Shown: positions 34,276 through 42,943, numbered from the stretch's first letter. The stretch: DNA of 64,000 bases from Brachybacterium sp. FME24 (GCF_014897705.1 NZ_JABUXV010000012.1:62001-126000), one strand, 5' to 3'. A program made the numbers and translations. The notes: generated from the letters alone by a model not told the origin.

Positions 34276-35471
34276 GGGCGCGTCGGGCCCGTCGCGGGCA
34301 CGGTCTCCGGTGCTGCGCCGGATCCGGCGTCGGGCGTGGAGGGGGCGCCGATCGTGGTCAGCAGAGCCGTCTCCACCGTCAGGCCCGGCCCGAACGCCAT
34401 GGAGCACACGCGCTCCGTAGTGCCGGGCGTCGCAGCGCGCAGGATCTTCTGCAGCACGAACATCACGGTCGCGCTGGACATGTTGCCGTAGTCCCGCAGC
34501 GTCTCGCGGGCAGGGACCAGCTGCGCCTCGTCCAATTCGAGCTTGGCCTCGACCTTGTCCAGGATGCTGCGCCCGCCGGGGTGGATCGCCCAGTGCTCGA
34601 TGTCGCGGTAGGGGAGATCGGCGAGCGAGGGGTCGTGGGTCAGAAGGGGAGCAAGGGCGCCTGTGATGTGCTCGTCGATGATGTGCGGGACGTAGGTGCC
34701 CAGCACCATCTCGAAACCGTTGTCGCCGATGTTCCACGCCATCGACTCTTCGCCGACGGGTGTCAGCACGGTCTCGAAGTGATCCAGCTGCAGCAGGGGA
34801 GCGGCAGAGGGGAGGTCCTTCCCGGTGACGATCGCGGCGGCGGCGCCGTCGGCGAACAGGGAGGAGCCGACGATGGTGTCGGGGTCGTTCGAGGTGCGCA
34901 CGTGCAGGGTGCACAGCTCGACTGTGGCCACCAGCACCACCGCATCCGGGTCGGCGCGGCAGATGGTCTGCGCCTGGCGCAGCGCCGGGAGCGCCGCGTA
35001 GCAGCCCATGAACCCCAGGTGGTAGCGCTGCACGGAGGGGTCGAGGTCCAGGGCGCGCACGATCCGGTAGTCGGGCCCGGGAGCGAAGAACCCGGTGCAG
35101 GAGACGGTGATGACGTGGGTGACGTCTGCCGCGGAGATGCCCTCGGCGGCCTCCAGCGCGGAGGCAGCGACCCGGGTGTAGAGCTCGGTGGCCTCGCGGA
35201 CGAAGATCTGGTTGCGGGCGGCGGTGGTGGGGTTCAAGAACCGGCCGGTGTCCGCTTCGAAGAACACGGGCTCCTCGCCGGGTGGCGGCCCGTCCCATTC
35301 GTTCAAGGCGCTGTAGCGCCGCTCGATGCCGGAGGAGTTGAACGAGGTCGCGACCAGGCGTTCGCCGAGGCGGGTCAGGCCGGGCTGCGCGGCGAAGACG
35401 TCACGGACCTCCTCCTGGGCGAGCTCCGTAGCGGGGACTGCGACTTCCAAGGACCGGAGGGTGACCGTCAT
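34272..35471 (-). CDS. Type III polyketide synthase
   Basis: A 399-residue chalcone-synthase-fold enzyme, homodimeric in known members, which extends an acyl starter with malonyl-CoA and cyclises it. The catalytic triad is intact: Cys157 (GFMGCYAALP), His297 (WAIHPGG) and Asn330 (YGNMSSAT). Sequence style fits the alkylresorcinol/alkylpyrone group more than plant-type or RppA-type enzymes. It is the first gene of an operon with a methyltransferase and a flavin hydroxylase, predicting a methylated, hydroxylated phenolic lipid or quinone. ATG at 35471; the start is supported by conserved length. Confidence 0.92.
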   Translation of the reverse strand: MTVTLRSLEVAVPATELAQEEVRDVFAAQPGLTRLGERLVATSFNSSGIERRYSALNEWDGPPPGEEPVFFEADTGRFLNPTTAARNQIFVREATELYTRVAASALEAAEGISAADVTHVITVSCTGFFAPGPDYRIVRALDLDPSVQRYHLGFMGCYAALPALRQAQTICRADPDAVVLVATVELCTLHVRTSNDPDTIVGSSLFADGAAAAIVTGKDLPSAAPLLQLDHFETVLTPVGEESMAWNIGDNGFEMVLGTYVPHIIDEHITGALAPLLTHDPSLADLPYRDIEHWAIHPGGRSILDKVEAKLELDEAQLVPARETLRDYGNMSSATVMFVLQKILRAATPGTTERVCSMAFGPGLTVETALLTTIGAPSTPDAGSGAAPETVPATGPTRP

Positions 35472-35597
35472 GGTTCATTGTCTGGACGGGAAGCGCGCCG
35501 GGGCAAGGGGTTGGACCTTGCGGTCGTGCCCGGCCCGGATCCGGCCCTCGGATTTCCCTCTTGCCACGCCCACCGCGGGCGGGCAGGGTAGCGAGAC

Positions 35598-35978
35598 ATG
35601 GAGCTGAGAAACTTTGCACGCACGATGGGCGTCGTCTGCGCGGCGATAGGCGGTCTGCAGACTCTGGGCGGGACGAGGGCCGAGCCGGGAATGACGGACG
35701 ATGCCACGGTCGATTCGCACGTGCGCTTCATGGGCACGGTCTTCGTCGGGTACGGCATCGGGTGGCTGGATGCGGCGTCCCGGGACGATACGCAGCGGAT
35801 GCGAGTGCTCGGCGGATTGATGGCCCTCGGCGGAGCGGGCCGGCTCGTCACGCGCGGGACGCTCGGCCGCCCGCATCGGTTCCACGACGTGCTGCTGGCC
35901 GTCGAGCTCGCGACACCGGTCGCGATCGAGGTCCTCGCTCGACGCCCACGCAGCCGGACGGCGCCACGAGTGCCCTGA
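35598..35978 (+). CDS. DUF4345 small membrane protein
   Basis: A 126-residue protein with about four short hydrophobic helices: FARTMGVVCAAIGGLQTLGG, RFMGTVFVGYGIGWLDA, MRVLGGLMALGGAGRLVT and VLLAVELATPVAIEVLA. The pattern and length match DUF4345. Function unknown. It is divergent from the PKS operon and convergent with the amidase gene. ATG at 35598 has no strong ribosome site. Confidence 0.8.
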   Translation: MELRNFARTMGVVCAAIGGLQTLGGTRAEPGMTDDATVDSHVRFMGTVFVGYGIGWLDAASRDDTQRMRVLGGLMALGGAGRLVTRGTLGRPHRFHDVLLAVELATPVAIEVLARRPRSRTAPRVP

Positions 35979-36047
35979 GGTCCCGTCGCGACAACAGCCG
36001 GACAACGGCCGGCAGCGCCGCGCGACGCCTGCTCGACCTCGCGCTCC

Positions 36048-37469
36048 TCACCGCTGCCCCGGTGCTCCTCCGCGCTGAGCCGGGAGGGCCGGCAGTCGGT
36101 AGAGCGCCTCCACCGCCGCGGCAGCCCGGAGCACAGCGGCTTCGCCCAACGCAGGGCCGACGAACTGCATCCCGACGGGCATGCCGTACAGGGCAGCGCA
36201 GGGCACCGAGATCGACGGGAGACCGGCCAGGTTCGCCGGGCCGACCAGTCGCATCAGCTCGCCGTCCCGGTCCCGGTCCTCGCCCTCGATGCGGACCACC
36301 GATTCACCGACCCGAGGAGTCCGGATCGGGAGGGTCGGCGAAGCGATCACGTCGACCTCCGTGAACACGCTCCGGAAATCGTCGCGGACCTGGGAGCGGA
36401 TCTGCTGGGCGTGGAGGTAGTCCACGGCCGTCGTCAGGGCCCCGCACTCGACCAGGAGCCGGACGTCCTCGCCGTACTCGTGCGCCCGGTGCTGGAACTG
36501 CTCGTCGTGGAAGGCGGTGGTCTCGGCGGTGTCGATCACCGTGAGCGCGTAGGTGGCATCGCGGAGGGAGGGGATCACGACGGGTTGGATCTGCGCGCCC
36601 GCGCGGGCAAGGGAATCCAGCATCTGCCGCACGACGGCTTCGACCTCCGGGTCGACGTCGGCGAAGAAGTACTGCTCCTCGATGCCGATGCGCAGCGGCC
36701 GCCCCTGCTGGAGCTCGCCCGCCGTTCGTGACGGGGGTAGATCCAGCGAGGTGGCCACCCGTGGATCGTGCCCGCTCACGGCGTCGAACATCATCGCGGC
36801 ATCCTCGACGGTCCTGGTCAGGACGCCCACGTGGTCCAGGCTCCACGCCTCGGGATAGCAGCCGTGGGTGCTCACCCGTCCGTAGGTGGGTTTGAGGCCG
36901 ACGAGACCGCAGGCGGCCGCGGGGATCCGGATCGACCCCGAGGTGTCGGAGCCGATCGCACCCAAGGACATCCCGGTGGCGACCGCGACGGCGGAGCCTC
37001 CGCTGGATCCTCCCGGAGTCCGGTCGCGGTCCCAGGGGTTGCGGCAGATCCCGAAATGAGGGTTCTCGGTAGTCACCCCGAGGGCGAACTCGTGCAGGTT
37101 CGTCTTTCCCAGCAGCACGGACCCCTGGGCCTCGAGTCGGTCGACCACTCCGGCAGTCTCGGAGGCGACGTGGTCACGGAAGATCGCGGAGCCCATCGTC
37201 GTCACCTGGCCGGAGACAGAGAGGTTGTCCTTGACGGCAAGGGGCAGGCCGTGGAGGGGGCCGTCGACCTGGCCGCGCCGGAGTCGGTCGTCGGCGGCGT
37301 CGGCCTGCTGTCGGGCGCGATCGGCGTAGACCGTGATGAAGGCGCGCAGGTCCGCGTCCATCGCGTCGATCCTGCTCAGGCAGGCGTCGGTCAGCTCCCG
37401 CGAGCTGAGGTCACCCCGGGTGAGGTGCGAGGCGGCCTGCGCCACGGTGGGAGCATCCGCGGGCGTCAT
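36048..37469 (-). CDS. Amidase signature family enzyme
   Basis: A 473-residue amidase with the Ser-cisSer-Lys triad in place: Lys80 (PLAVKDN), cis-Ser155 (GGSSGGSA) and nucleophile Ser179 (GSDTSGSIRIP). The C-terminal FVGPALGEAAVLRAAAAVE is typical. Its ATG overlaps the stop of a 60-residue AtzG-like gene (ATGA at 37469-37466), and an APC permease precedes that. The pairing recalls AtzG-AtzE, in which the small protein is needed by the hydrolase. It probably hydrolyses an imported amide or ureido compound. Substrate unknown. Confidence 0.9.
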   Translation of the reverse strand: MTPADAPTVAQAASHLTRGDLSSRELTDACLSRIDAMDADLRAFITVYADRARQQADAADDRLRRGQVDGPLHGLPLAVKDNLSVSGQVTTMGSAIFRDHVASETAGVVDRLEAQGSVLLGKTNLHEFALGVTTENPHFGICRNPWDRDRTPGGSSGGSAVAVATGMSLGAIGSDTSGSIRIPAAACGLVGLKPTYGRVSTHGCYPEAWSLDHVGVLTRTVEDAAMMFDAVSGHDPRVATSLDLPPSRTAGELQQGRPLRIGIEEQYFFADVDPEVEAVVRQMLDSLARAGAQIQPVVIPSLRDATYALTVIDTAETTAFHDEQFQHRAHEYGEDVRLLVECGALTTAVDYLHAQQIRSQVRDDFRSVFTEVDVIASPTLPIRTPRVGESVVRIEGEDRDRDGELMRLVGPANLAGLPSISVPCAALYGMPVGMQFVGPALGEAAVLRAAAAVEALYRLPALPAQRGGAPGQR

Positions 37470-37648
37470 GCGGTCCCGTTCCTCGGATCGAAGGTCATGG
37501 CCGGTTGCGCGTCCCGGAGCCGTTCCCTGTCCACGTGCCGGCGCAGGTCAGCGAGGTGCTCGGCCTGCGCGCGCAGCCCGGCCTCGTCCTGATCGGGGGC
37601 CAGGGGGAACCGGGCGCGGACCATCTCGAGCGGGGTCGGGTCAGACAT
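37466..37648 (-). CDS. AtzG/GatC-like small amidase partner
   Basis: A 60-residue protein that routine annotation could miss. It begins MSDPTPLEMVRARFPLA, continues with a helical stretch (AGLRAQAEHLADLRRHVDRERL) and ends AMTFDPRNGTA. The shape (two helices plus an extended C-terminal tail containing an FDPR-like segment) and position immediately before an amidase match AtzG/DUF4089 and GatC-type accessory subunits. It starts two bases after the permease stop region and overlaps the amidase start by four bases, so a stoichiometric complex is likely. Homology is inferred by pattern only. Confidence 0.7.
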   Translation of the reverse strand: MSDPTPLEMVRARFPLAPDQDEAGLRAQAEHLADLRRHVDRERLRDAQPAMTFDPRNGTA

Positions 37649-37650
37649 TC

Positions 37651-39042
37651 TCACTCCTCGATCTTCTCGTCGAACGTCGATACGTCGTCGGGGGTCAGGA
37701 TGATCGGTGCGTAGCCCGGATCGACGCGCTTGCGGTAGTACGTCATGGCCACCGGGACCAGTGCTCCGATGATGATGTACGCGATGATCGGCGGCCACGC
37801 GTTCGGCGGCAGCAGCGTCACGCCGACGACGGTGATCGCGGCGGAGATCAGCATCCCGAGCGCGAAGATCGGCTTCCCGGCGGGGGCACGGAAGGGGCGC
37901 TTCCACCCGGGATGCTTGCCGCGGAGGCGGTAGGCGGCCAGGCAGCCCAGGAAGTACACGGCACCGGCCGCGACCACCGACAACGAATAGGTGTACTGCA
38001 CCCAGTTCGTGCCGGTGAACGCCGCGAAGAAGATGCCGAACGCGAGGACCACGATGTTGGCGATGTAGGGCTGACCGTGCCGGTTGGTCCGGCTGAACCA
38101 GGGCGGCAGCTGCCGCAGCTGGGAGGCGCCGTAGAGCACGCGCGCCGAGGAGGTCCAGAATCCCATCAACGTGGTGAAGGCGTACAGGAGGCCGGAGAAG
38201 ATGGCCAGCAGCCCGATGATCGCGGGCATGCCCAGCTGACCCACCAGCTCCGGCTCGGGGACGCTCAGATTCGCGATGATGGTGTGCGGAGCGAGGCCGC
38301 CGATCGCGACCGTCGCCAGCAGGTAGACCGCGGCAGGGATGAACAGCCCCGCCAGGATCACGATGATCATCTTCTTCGCCGGGAATCTGGTCTCCTGGAT
38401 CATGGTCGGCGTCATCGCGAAGCCGATGAACTTCAGGACCAGTGCCGAGGCGGCGGCCACGGCGCCGAAGATCCCGTGGGGGAAGAACCCGCCGTGGTCG
38501 GAGATGTTGGTGAACTCCCAGTGGCCGCTGGAGAGGTAGTAGATCGAGTTGCCGACCGTGATCCCCACCATGAGGATGAACAGGATGATCGCCAGCTTGC
38601 CGGTCAGCTCGATGGTGAAGTTCGAGAAGATGTACCAGACCACCATGATGGCGATCGCGATGAGCGGCTTCGCGGCTTCGGGGACGTCGACGAAGAAATC
38701 CGCGGCGGTCACGAAGATGAACGCCACCAGCGGCGGCTCCACGACCTGCACCAGGAAGAACAGCCACTGGGTGGCCCAGCCGATGGTCGGGTTGATCGCG
38801 CTGCTGGACCAGACGTCGACGGAGGACGCGAAGGGCAGCACCGACGCCAGTTCGGAGAAGGCCAGGGCGATCGGGATCAGGATGACGGCCAGGATCGGGA
38901 AGATGAAGGCCGCGCCTGCGCCGGTCAGCTCGAACCAGTACGGCGCTTCGGCGAGCCAGCCGCCCAGCACGGCGCCTGCCGCGAGGGCGATGAGACTGAA
39001 CAGGGACAATTGGCGTTTGAGGCCCGTGCTTCTTCCAGCCAT
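37651..39042 (-). CDS. APC-superfamily amino acid/amine permease
   Basis: A 463-residue transporter with about 12 helices. The helix-1 motif is LSLFSLIALAAGAVLGGW; later segments include FIGFAMTPTMIQETRFPAKKM and WTSSARVLYGASQLRQLPPWF, both typical of APC carriers. It should import the amide or amine used by the downstream amidase. ATG at 39042 has GAAGGAGACGTC as ribosome site. It heads the permease / AtzG-like / amidase operon, whose promoter and operator lie immediately upstream. Confidence 0.9.
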   Translation of the reverse strand: MAGRSTGLKRQLSLFSLIALAAGAVLGGWLAEAPYWFELTGAGAAFIFPILAVILIPIALAFSELASVLPFASSVDVWSSSAINPTIGWATQWLFFLVQVVEPPLVAFIFVTAADFFVDVPEAAKPLIAIAIMVVWYIFSNFTIELTGKLAIILFILMVGITVGNSIYYLSSGHWEFTNISDHGGFFPHGIFGAVAAASALVLKFIGFAMTPTMIQETRFPAKKMIIVILAGLFIPAAVYLLATVAIGGLAPHTIIANLSVPEPELVGQLGMPAIIGLLAIFSGLLYAFTTLMGFWTSSARVLYGASQLRQLPPWFSRTNRHGQPYIANIVVLAFGIFFAAFTGTNWVQYTYSLSVVAAGAVYFLGCLAAYRLRGKHPGWKRPFRAPAGKPIFALGMLISAAITVVGVTLLPPNAWPPIIAYIIIGALVPVAMTYYRKRVDPGYAPIILTPDDVSTFDEKIEE

Positions 39043-39075
39043 GACGTCTCCTTCGACGCGCGAATGCTGAACTTC

Positions 39076-39106
39076 CCAGCATAATTGCTGGTCATAGAGG
39101 CGTCAA
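39076..39106 (-). promoter_or_regulatory. Promoter of the permease-amidase operon with overlapping operator
   Basis: On the minus strand TTGACG (39106-39101), an exact 17-bp spacer, then TATGCT (39083-39078). The palindrome CCAGCA-TAAT-TGCTGG (39076-39091) covers the -10 box, which is the geometry of a repressor site. The regulator is not encoded next to it. Confidence 0.75.
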
Positions 39107-39132
39107 GGGTGCGACGGGCTGTACATGCCGTG

Positions 39133-39180
39133 AACCTCTCCTCCCTCCTGCGCTCTCAGCGCGGGGAGGGAGGAGAGGTT
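39133..39180 (-). terminator. Strong hairpin between ABC exporter operon and amidase operon
   Basis: AACCTCTCCTCCCTCC (39133-39148) pairs perfectly with GGAGGGAGGAGAGGTT (39165-39180). The loop holds a small inner GCGCT/AGCGC stem. It lies 53 bases after the ABC permease stop, in its reading direction. Confidence 0.85.
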
Positions 39181-39232
39181 CTGCGGTGGGGCGTCGTCGT
39201 CGGAGTGGGACAGGGGAGGGTCGGCACCGGTT

Positions 39233-39955
39233 TCAGCGCCGCGGCTCCCACTGGAAGAACCGCTTGGCCAGCAGCACGCCGATGGCGATCCAGGCCACGG
39301 TGGGCCCCAGCAGGAGCAGGTTGTCGACCAGGTCGGTGCCCCCGTTCCAGGCGTTGATGGTCAGCTCGGTCGCGGACCCGCCGGGCAGCAGCCGCTTGAG
39401 CGTACCGAGTTCCTCGGTGCCGGTGAACCCGATCCAGAACGCCACCGCCGAGGTGCCCATGGTGATCGGGAGGGTGGTGACCTGCGCGTGCTCCGGGGAG
39501 GTGGTGATGCCGGCGGTGGCCAGAGCCAGGCCCACCATCATCGCCACCAGGGAGAGCCCGGAGACGATCAGCAGCGGAATCTCCGCGGGGATGTCCGTGA
39601 GCACTGCCAGCACGGTGAGCACCGCGGTGACCTGGATGATGGCGATCAGGACGGGCGGCCCGAGAATGCCCGCCAGGGCGGACGAGTCGCTGACCGCGGT
39701 GGAGCGCAGTCGCTTCAGGAACAGGGTCTGGCGCCGGGCGGCCAGGGTGGAGACCGCGGTGGTGTACAGGCCCATGCTGATCAGGATGATCATGAAGACC
39801 CCGGCGAGGAGCCCCACGCCGGAGGGGACCGTGCTGAAGAGGTCGCGCTGGGTGATGAGCAGCAGGCTCACGCCCACGGGGATGATGGTGGCGCTGAAGA
39901 AGACGAGGCGGTTGCGGAGGATCTGTCGGAGTTCGCTGCGGGCGATGGTGAGCAT
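39233..39955 (-). CDS. ABC-2 type transporter permease
   Basis: A 240-residue membrane protein with about six helices of the ABC-2/DrrB-like exporter class (MLTIARSELRQILRNRLVFFSATIIPVGVSLLL; LLAGVFMIILISMGLY; LLPGGSATELTINAWNG). ATG at 39955 has AAGGA seven bases upstream; the frame open beyond it is the intergenic spacer and part of the ATPase gene. It is encoded 34 bases after the ATPase and forms the export channel with it. A divergent two-component system probably controls both. Confidence 0.88.
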   Translation of the reverse strand: MLTIARSELRQILRNRLVFFSATIIPVGVSLLLITQRDLFSTVPSGVGLLAGVFMIILISMGLYTTAVSTLAARRQTLFLKRLRSTAVSDSSALAGILGPPVLIAIIQVTAVLTVLAVLTDIPAEIPLLIVSGLSLVAMMVGLALATAGITTSPEHAQVTTLPITMGTSAVAFWIGFTGTEELGTLKRLLPGGSATELTINAWNGGTDLVDNLLLLGPTVAWIAIGVLLAKRFFQWEPRR

Positions 39956-39989
39956 CTGTCTGTCCTTGGGACGTGGTGTGGAATGCGGG

Positions 39990-40877
39990 TCAGTTGTGCG
40001 AGACGGAGCGGAAGACGTCATCGAGCCGCGTGGGTCCGGCATCGAGGTCGTACAGCTCGGTGTCGTGGGCGTGCGCCCAGGTCAGCAGTTCGTGGAGGTC
40101 GTGCTGGAGGCTCTGGGTCTTGATCAGCTGCTTGCCGGTGCCGGTGAGCGAGCTCGGCAGCGGCAGGTGGGGGGCCATGGCGTCATCGAGGACGAAGCTG
40201 ATGGTCCCGGGCAGGGTTCCGGTCAGCTCGCTGACGGTGCCCTCCATCCGCAGGGTTCCCTCGTGCATCAGGCCGATCCTGTCGGCCCGCTGCTGAGCCT
40301 CCTCCAGATAGTGAGTGGTCAGCACGATGGTCGCCCCGTCCTCGCGGAGCCGGTCCACCGTGTCCCAGAGGTCGTCGCGGGACTGGATGTCGAGCCCGGT
40401 GGTGGGCTCATCGAGAAAGATGAGCTCGGGGGATCCGTAGATCGCGGTCGCGAAGTCCAGCCGGCGCTTCTCACCTCCGGACAGGGAGGAGACCCGGGTG
40501 TCGACCTTCGCGGTCAGCCCGACCACGTCGAGCACCCGGCTGGGCTGATCGCTGCGCCCCGACAGCGAACCGATGAGCGCGAGGGTCTCCCGGACGCTCA
40601 GATCCGCGGCGAAGCCGCTCTCCTGGAGCATGATGCCCATGCGAGGGCGCACGGCTCGGCGATCGAGCGGGTGCTCACCGAGGACGGTGACCTTTCCGGA
40701 GGTCGCTGCCCGGTGTCCCTCCACCACCTCCAAGGTGGAGGTCTTGCCCGCACCATTCGTGCCGAGCAGGGCATACAGCTCTCCGCGCCGGACCGAGAAC
40801 GTGAGGTCCTTGACGGCGTGAAAGTCGCCGTAACTGACATTGAGACGTTCGACGTCGATGACTGTTGGTGAATTCAT
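39990..40877 (-). CDS. ABC exporter ATP-binding protein
   Basis: A 295-residue DrrA/YadG-type ATPase. Walker A is GTNGAGKTS (39-47), the signature is SSLSGGEKRRL, Walker B is ELIFLDEPTTGLD, and the H-loop reads TIVLTTHYLEEA. It drives the ABC-2 permease encoded downstream, exporting a lipid, antibiotic or peptide. ATG at 40877 gives the standard N-terminus (VIDVERLNVSYG) after a short lead; the open frame to 40937 has no ribosome site. Divergent from the histidine kinase gene. Confidence 0.92.
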   Translation of the reverse strand: MNSPTVIDVERLNVSYGDFHAVKDLTFSVRRGELYALLGTNGAGKTSTLEVVEGHRAATSGKVTVLGEHPLDRRAVRPRMGIMLQESGFAADLSVRETLALIGSLSGRSDQPSRVLDVVGLTAKVDTRVSSLSGGEKRRLDFATAIYGSPELIFLDEPTTGLDIQSRDDLWDTVDRLREDGATIVLTTHYLEEAQQRADRIGLMHEGTLRMEGTVSELTGTLPGTISFVLDDAMAPHLPLPSSLTGTGKQLIKTQSLQHDLHELLTWAHAHDTELYDLDAGPTRLDDVFRSVSHN

Positions 40878-40936
40878 GCCGCTATTCCACTCCGGTGCGA
40901 GCTGTGGCGGCAGTAGGAGGGTGTCAGCAGCGGGCA

Positions 40937-40949
40937 TGACGTTTCGTCA
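40937..40949. promoter_or_regulatory. Candidate response-regulator site between exporter and kinase genes
   Basis: TGACG-TTT-CGTCA, a perfect 5-3-5 inverted repeat, lies 60 bases from the ATPase start and 77 from the kinase start. NarL/LuxR-type regulators such as DesR bind inverted repeats of this sort; the link is inferred. Confidence 0.5.
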
Positions 40950-41025
40950 CTTCCGGCGGCGAGGTGGATCCGCGATGATGGACGGACCCCAATGCCGTCG
41001 AGATGGATCCACGGAGGCGCCCCTG

Positions 41026-42156
41026 ATGTCATCGACCTCCATCGCTGCTCGGCGGCGGCTGCACCGGGCCACGGTGCTCACCACGGTGGTGGCCATCGCC
41101 CCGGTGACGCTGGCGATCGCGGCCATGACCTCGCAGAGCTGGCAGGAAGGCCTGGGCTTCAGCGTGGGAATCATGGTCACCTTCCTGGTGCTGCTGGAGT
41201 TCGAGCCCGCCCGGCACCCTCGCTCCACGGCGCTCGCCGTAGCATTCTCCTTCGCGATCTGGGTCATCTGCGCCCTGCTGGCGCTCAACCCGTTGGCCTT
41301 CTTCGGCGCCGCGATCCTCAGCGGTGTCCTCATCCCCCAGCTGCGCGGACGGCACCTGTTCTGGATCATCGGGGTCGGAGCGCTGATCGCCGCCATCGGG
41401 GGCCTCTATTTCGTGACCGAACCGGTGACCTGGGTCAATGTGGTGCGCTTCGTGGTGATGCCCGGCGGTTTGAGCGTGTTCGTCGCCGCAGTGATCCTGA
41501 TGATCCAGGGCTACTGGGGCATCATCGACGATCTCGAGATCGCGCAGGAGGCGGAGGCGGAGCTGGGCATCATGCGCGAGCGGATGCGCTTCGCCAGCGA
41601 CCTGCACGACATCCAGGGCCACACCCTGCACGTGGTGAACCTGAAGGTCGCGCTGGCCGAGGAGTTGCTGCACCGCGAACCGGAACGGGCGATGACCGAG
41701 CTGCGCGAGGTCTACGCGCAGGTGGAGGAGACCATTCGGGAGACCAAGAACCTCGCCTACGCCCAGCGGAAGCTCAACCTCCGGGCAGAGCTGGAGAACG
41801 CCAGGAACCTCCTGGACGCCGCCGGGGCCACCGTGCGGATCACCCGCGAAGGGGAGGCTCGCGCCGGCATCGGCGAGCTGCTGGGCCAGGTACTGCGGGA
41901 GGCGACCACGAATATCCTGCGCCACGCCCAGCCCACCCGAGTCGCCATCACCCTCTCGGAGGCGGGGATCGAGATCGTCAACGACGGTGCTCCCGATGGC
42001 GCGCTGCCCGCTCTGCGCGGCCTGGAGACGCTGCGCGCCCGGGTCGCCAGCGAGGGCGGCTCGCTCGCCGTGGCGCAGTCGCTCGGCGAGTTCCGCACTG
42101 CGGCCCATTTTCCTGCGCCGGTGCCCGTTGAGCCGAGCGGGCGGAGAGTCTCGTGA
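41026..42156 (+). CDS. Sensor histidine kinase (DesK/NarL-type)
   Basis: A 376-residue membrane sensor. Four to six hydrophobic segments occupy about residues 15-165. A HisKA_3 dimerisation helix carries phosphoacceptor His194 in FASDLHDIQGHTLHVVNL, and a C-terminal ATPase domain has EATTNILRHAQPT (N-box) and GLETLRARVASEGGSL. ATG at 41026 follows GGAGG. The short extracytoplasmic parts suggest it senses the membrane or a compound in it, as DesK-like kinases do. It overlaps the response regulator by four bases and is divergent from the ABC exporter. Confidence 0.92.
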   Translation: MSSTSIAARRRLHRATVLTTVVAIAPVTLAIAAMTSQSWQEGLGFSVGIMVTFLVLLEFEPARHPRSTALAVAFSFAIWVICALLALNPLAFFGAAILSGVLIPQLRGRHLFWIIGVGALIAAIGGLYFVTEPVTWVNVVRFVVMPGGLSVFVAAVILMIQGYWGIIDDLEIAQEAEAELGIMRERMRFASDLHDIQGHTLHVVNLKVALAEELLHREPERAMTELREVYAQVEETIRETKNLAYAQRKLNLRAELENARNLLDAAGATVRITREGEARAGIGELLGQVLREATTNILRHAQPTRVAITLSEAGIEIVNDGAPDGALPALRGLETLRARVASEGGSLAVAQSLGEFRTAAHFPAPVPVEPSGRRVS

Positions 42157-42755
42157 TCAGGATCGTGCTCGCCGACGACGAGGCCCTCCTGCGCTCCGCG
42201 CTGGCATCGCTGCTGCCCCTGAAGGCGGACATCGAGGTGGTGGCCGAAGCGGCCGATGGCGCGGCCGCCGTCGACGTCGTCCTGGAGCATGAGCCCGACG
42301 TCCTGGTCATCGACCTCGAGATGCCCGGTACCGACGGCCTCGAGGCCGTGGAGGCGATTCGCCGGCGCCGGCCCGAGCAGGCGATCCTCATGCTCACCCG
42401 GCATGCTCGGCCCGGGGTGCTCCGCCGTGCCCTGAAAATGGGGGTGCGGGGCTTCGTGAGCAAAGCGGCCCACCCCGCACTGATCGCCGAGGTGATCGAG
42501 ACCCTGCATGCGGGCAGGCGCTGGATCGACCCCGAGATCTCCGCGCTGGCCGTGCTGGACGACTCCCCGCTCACGGATCGGGAGCTCGATGTGCTGCGGG
42601 AGACCCTGGAGGGCTATTCGGTGGCCGAGATCGCCGCGCGGGTTCACCTTGCCGAGGGAACCGTGCGCAACTACCTCTCCAACGCCATGCACAAGACGCA
42701 GACCCGCAGCCGGCGCGAGGCCGCGCGGTATGCGCGCTCGCGCGAGTGGCTGTGA
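42153..42755 (+). CDS. NarL/LuxR-family response regulator
   Basis: A 200-residue regulator: receiver domain with phosphoacceptor Asp54 (VLVIDLEMPG) and acidic pocket ADDE, then a LuxR-type helix-turn-helix (LTDRELDVLRETLEGYSVAEIAARVHLAEGTVRNYLSNAM). The GTG start overlaps the kinase stop, so the pair is coupled. It most likely switches on the divergent ABC exporter through the TGACG-N3-CGTCA site. Sequence is close to DesR/YxjL-like regulators of membrane stress. Confidence 0.93.
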   Translation: MIRIVLADDEALLRSALASLLPLKADIEVVAEAADGAAAVDVVLEHEPDVLVIDLEMPGTDGLEAVEAIRRRRPEQAILMLTRHARPGVLRRALKMGVRGFVSKAAHPALIAEVIETLHAGRRWIDPEISALAVLDDSPLTDRELDVLRETLEGYSVAEIAARVHLAEGTVRNYLSNAMHKTQTRSRREAARYARSREWL

Positions 42756-42943
42756 GCGGGAGGGTCGACCTCGGCGGGACATCGCGCTGAACTCTGCACC
42801 CCACGGGTCAGCGGGCGCCGGGCCAGCGGGGTGGCCGCCATCGATTCCCGCTCACCCATAGACCGGGACTGCTCCGAGGTGGAATTCTAGGAGGGAACCG
42901 CACGGCTGCGTGGTCGGGCGATCCGAGAAGAGGTGGGACCCCG

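Noticed and set aside
36048-37469. GatA (glutamyl-tRNA amidotransferase subunit)
   Set aside because: No gatB or gatC is adjacent and the gene sits with a permease and an AtzG-like peptide, which indicates a catabolic amidase.
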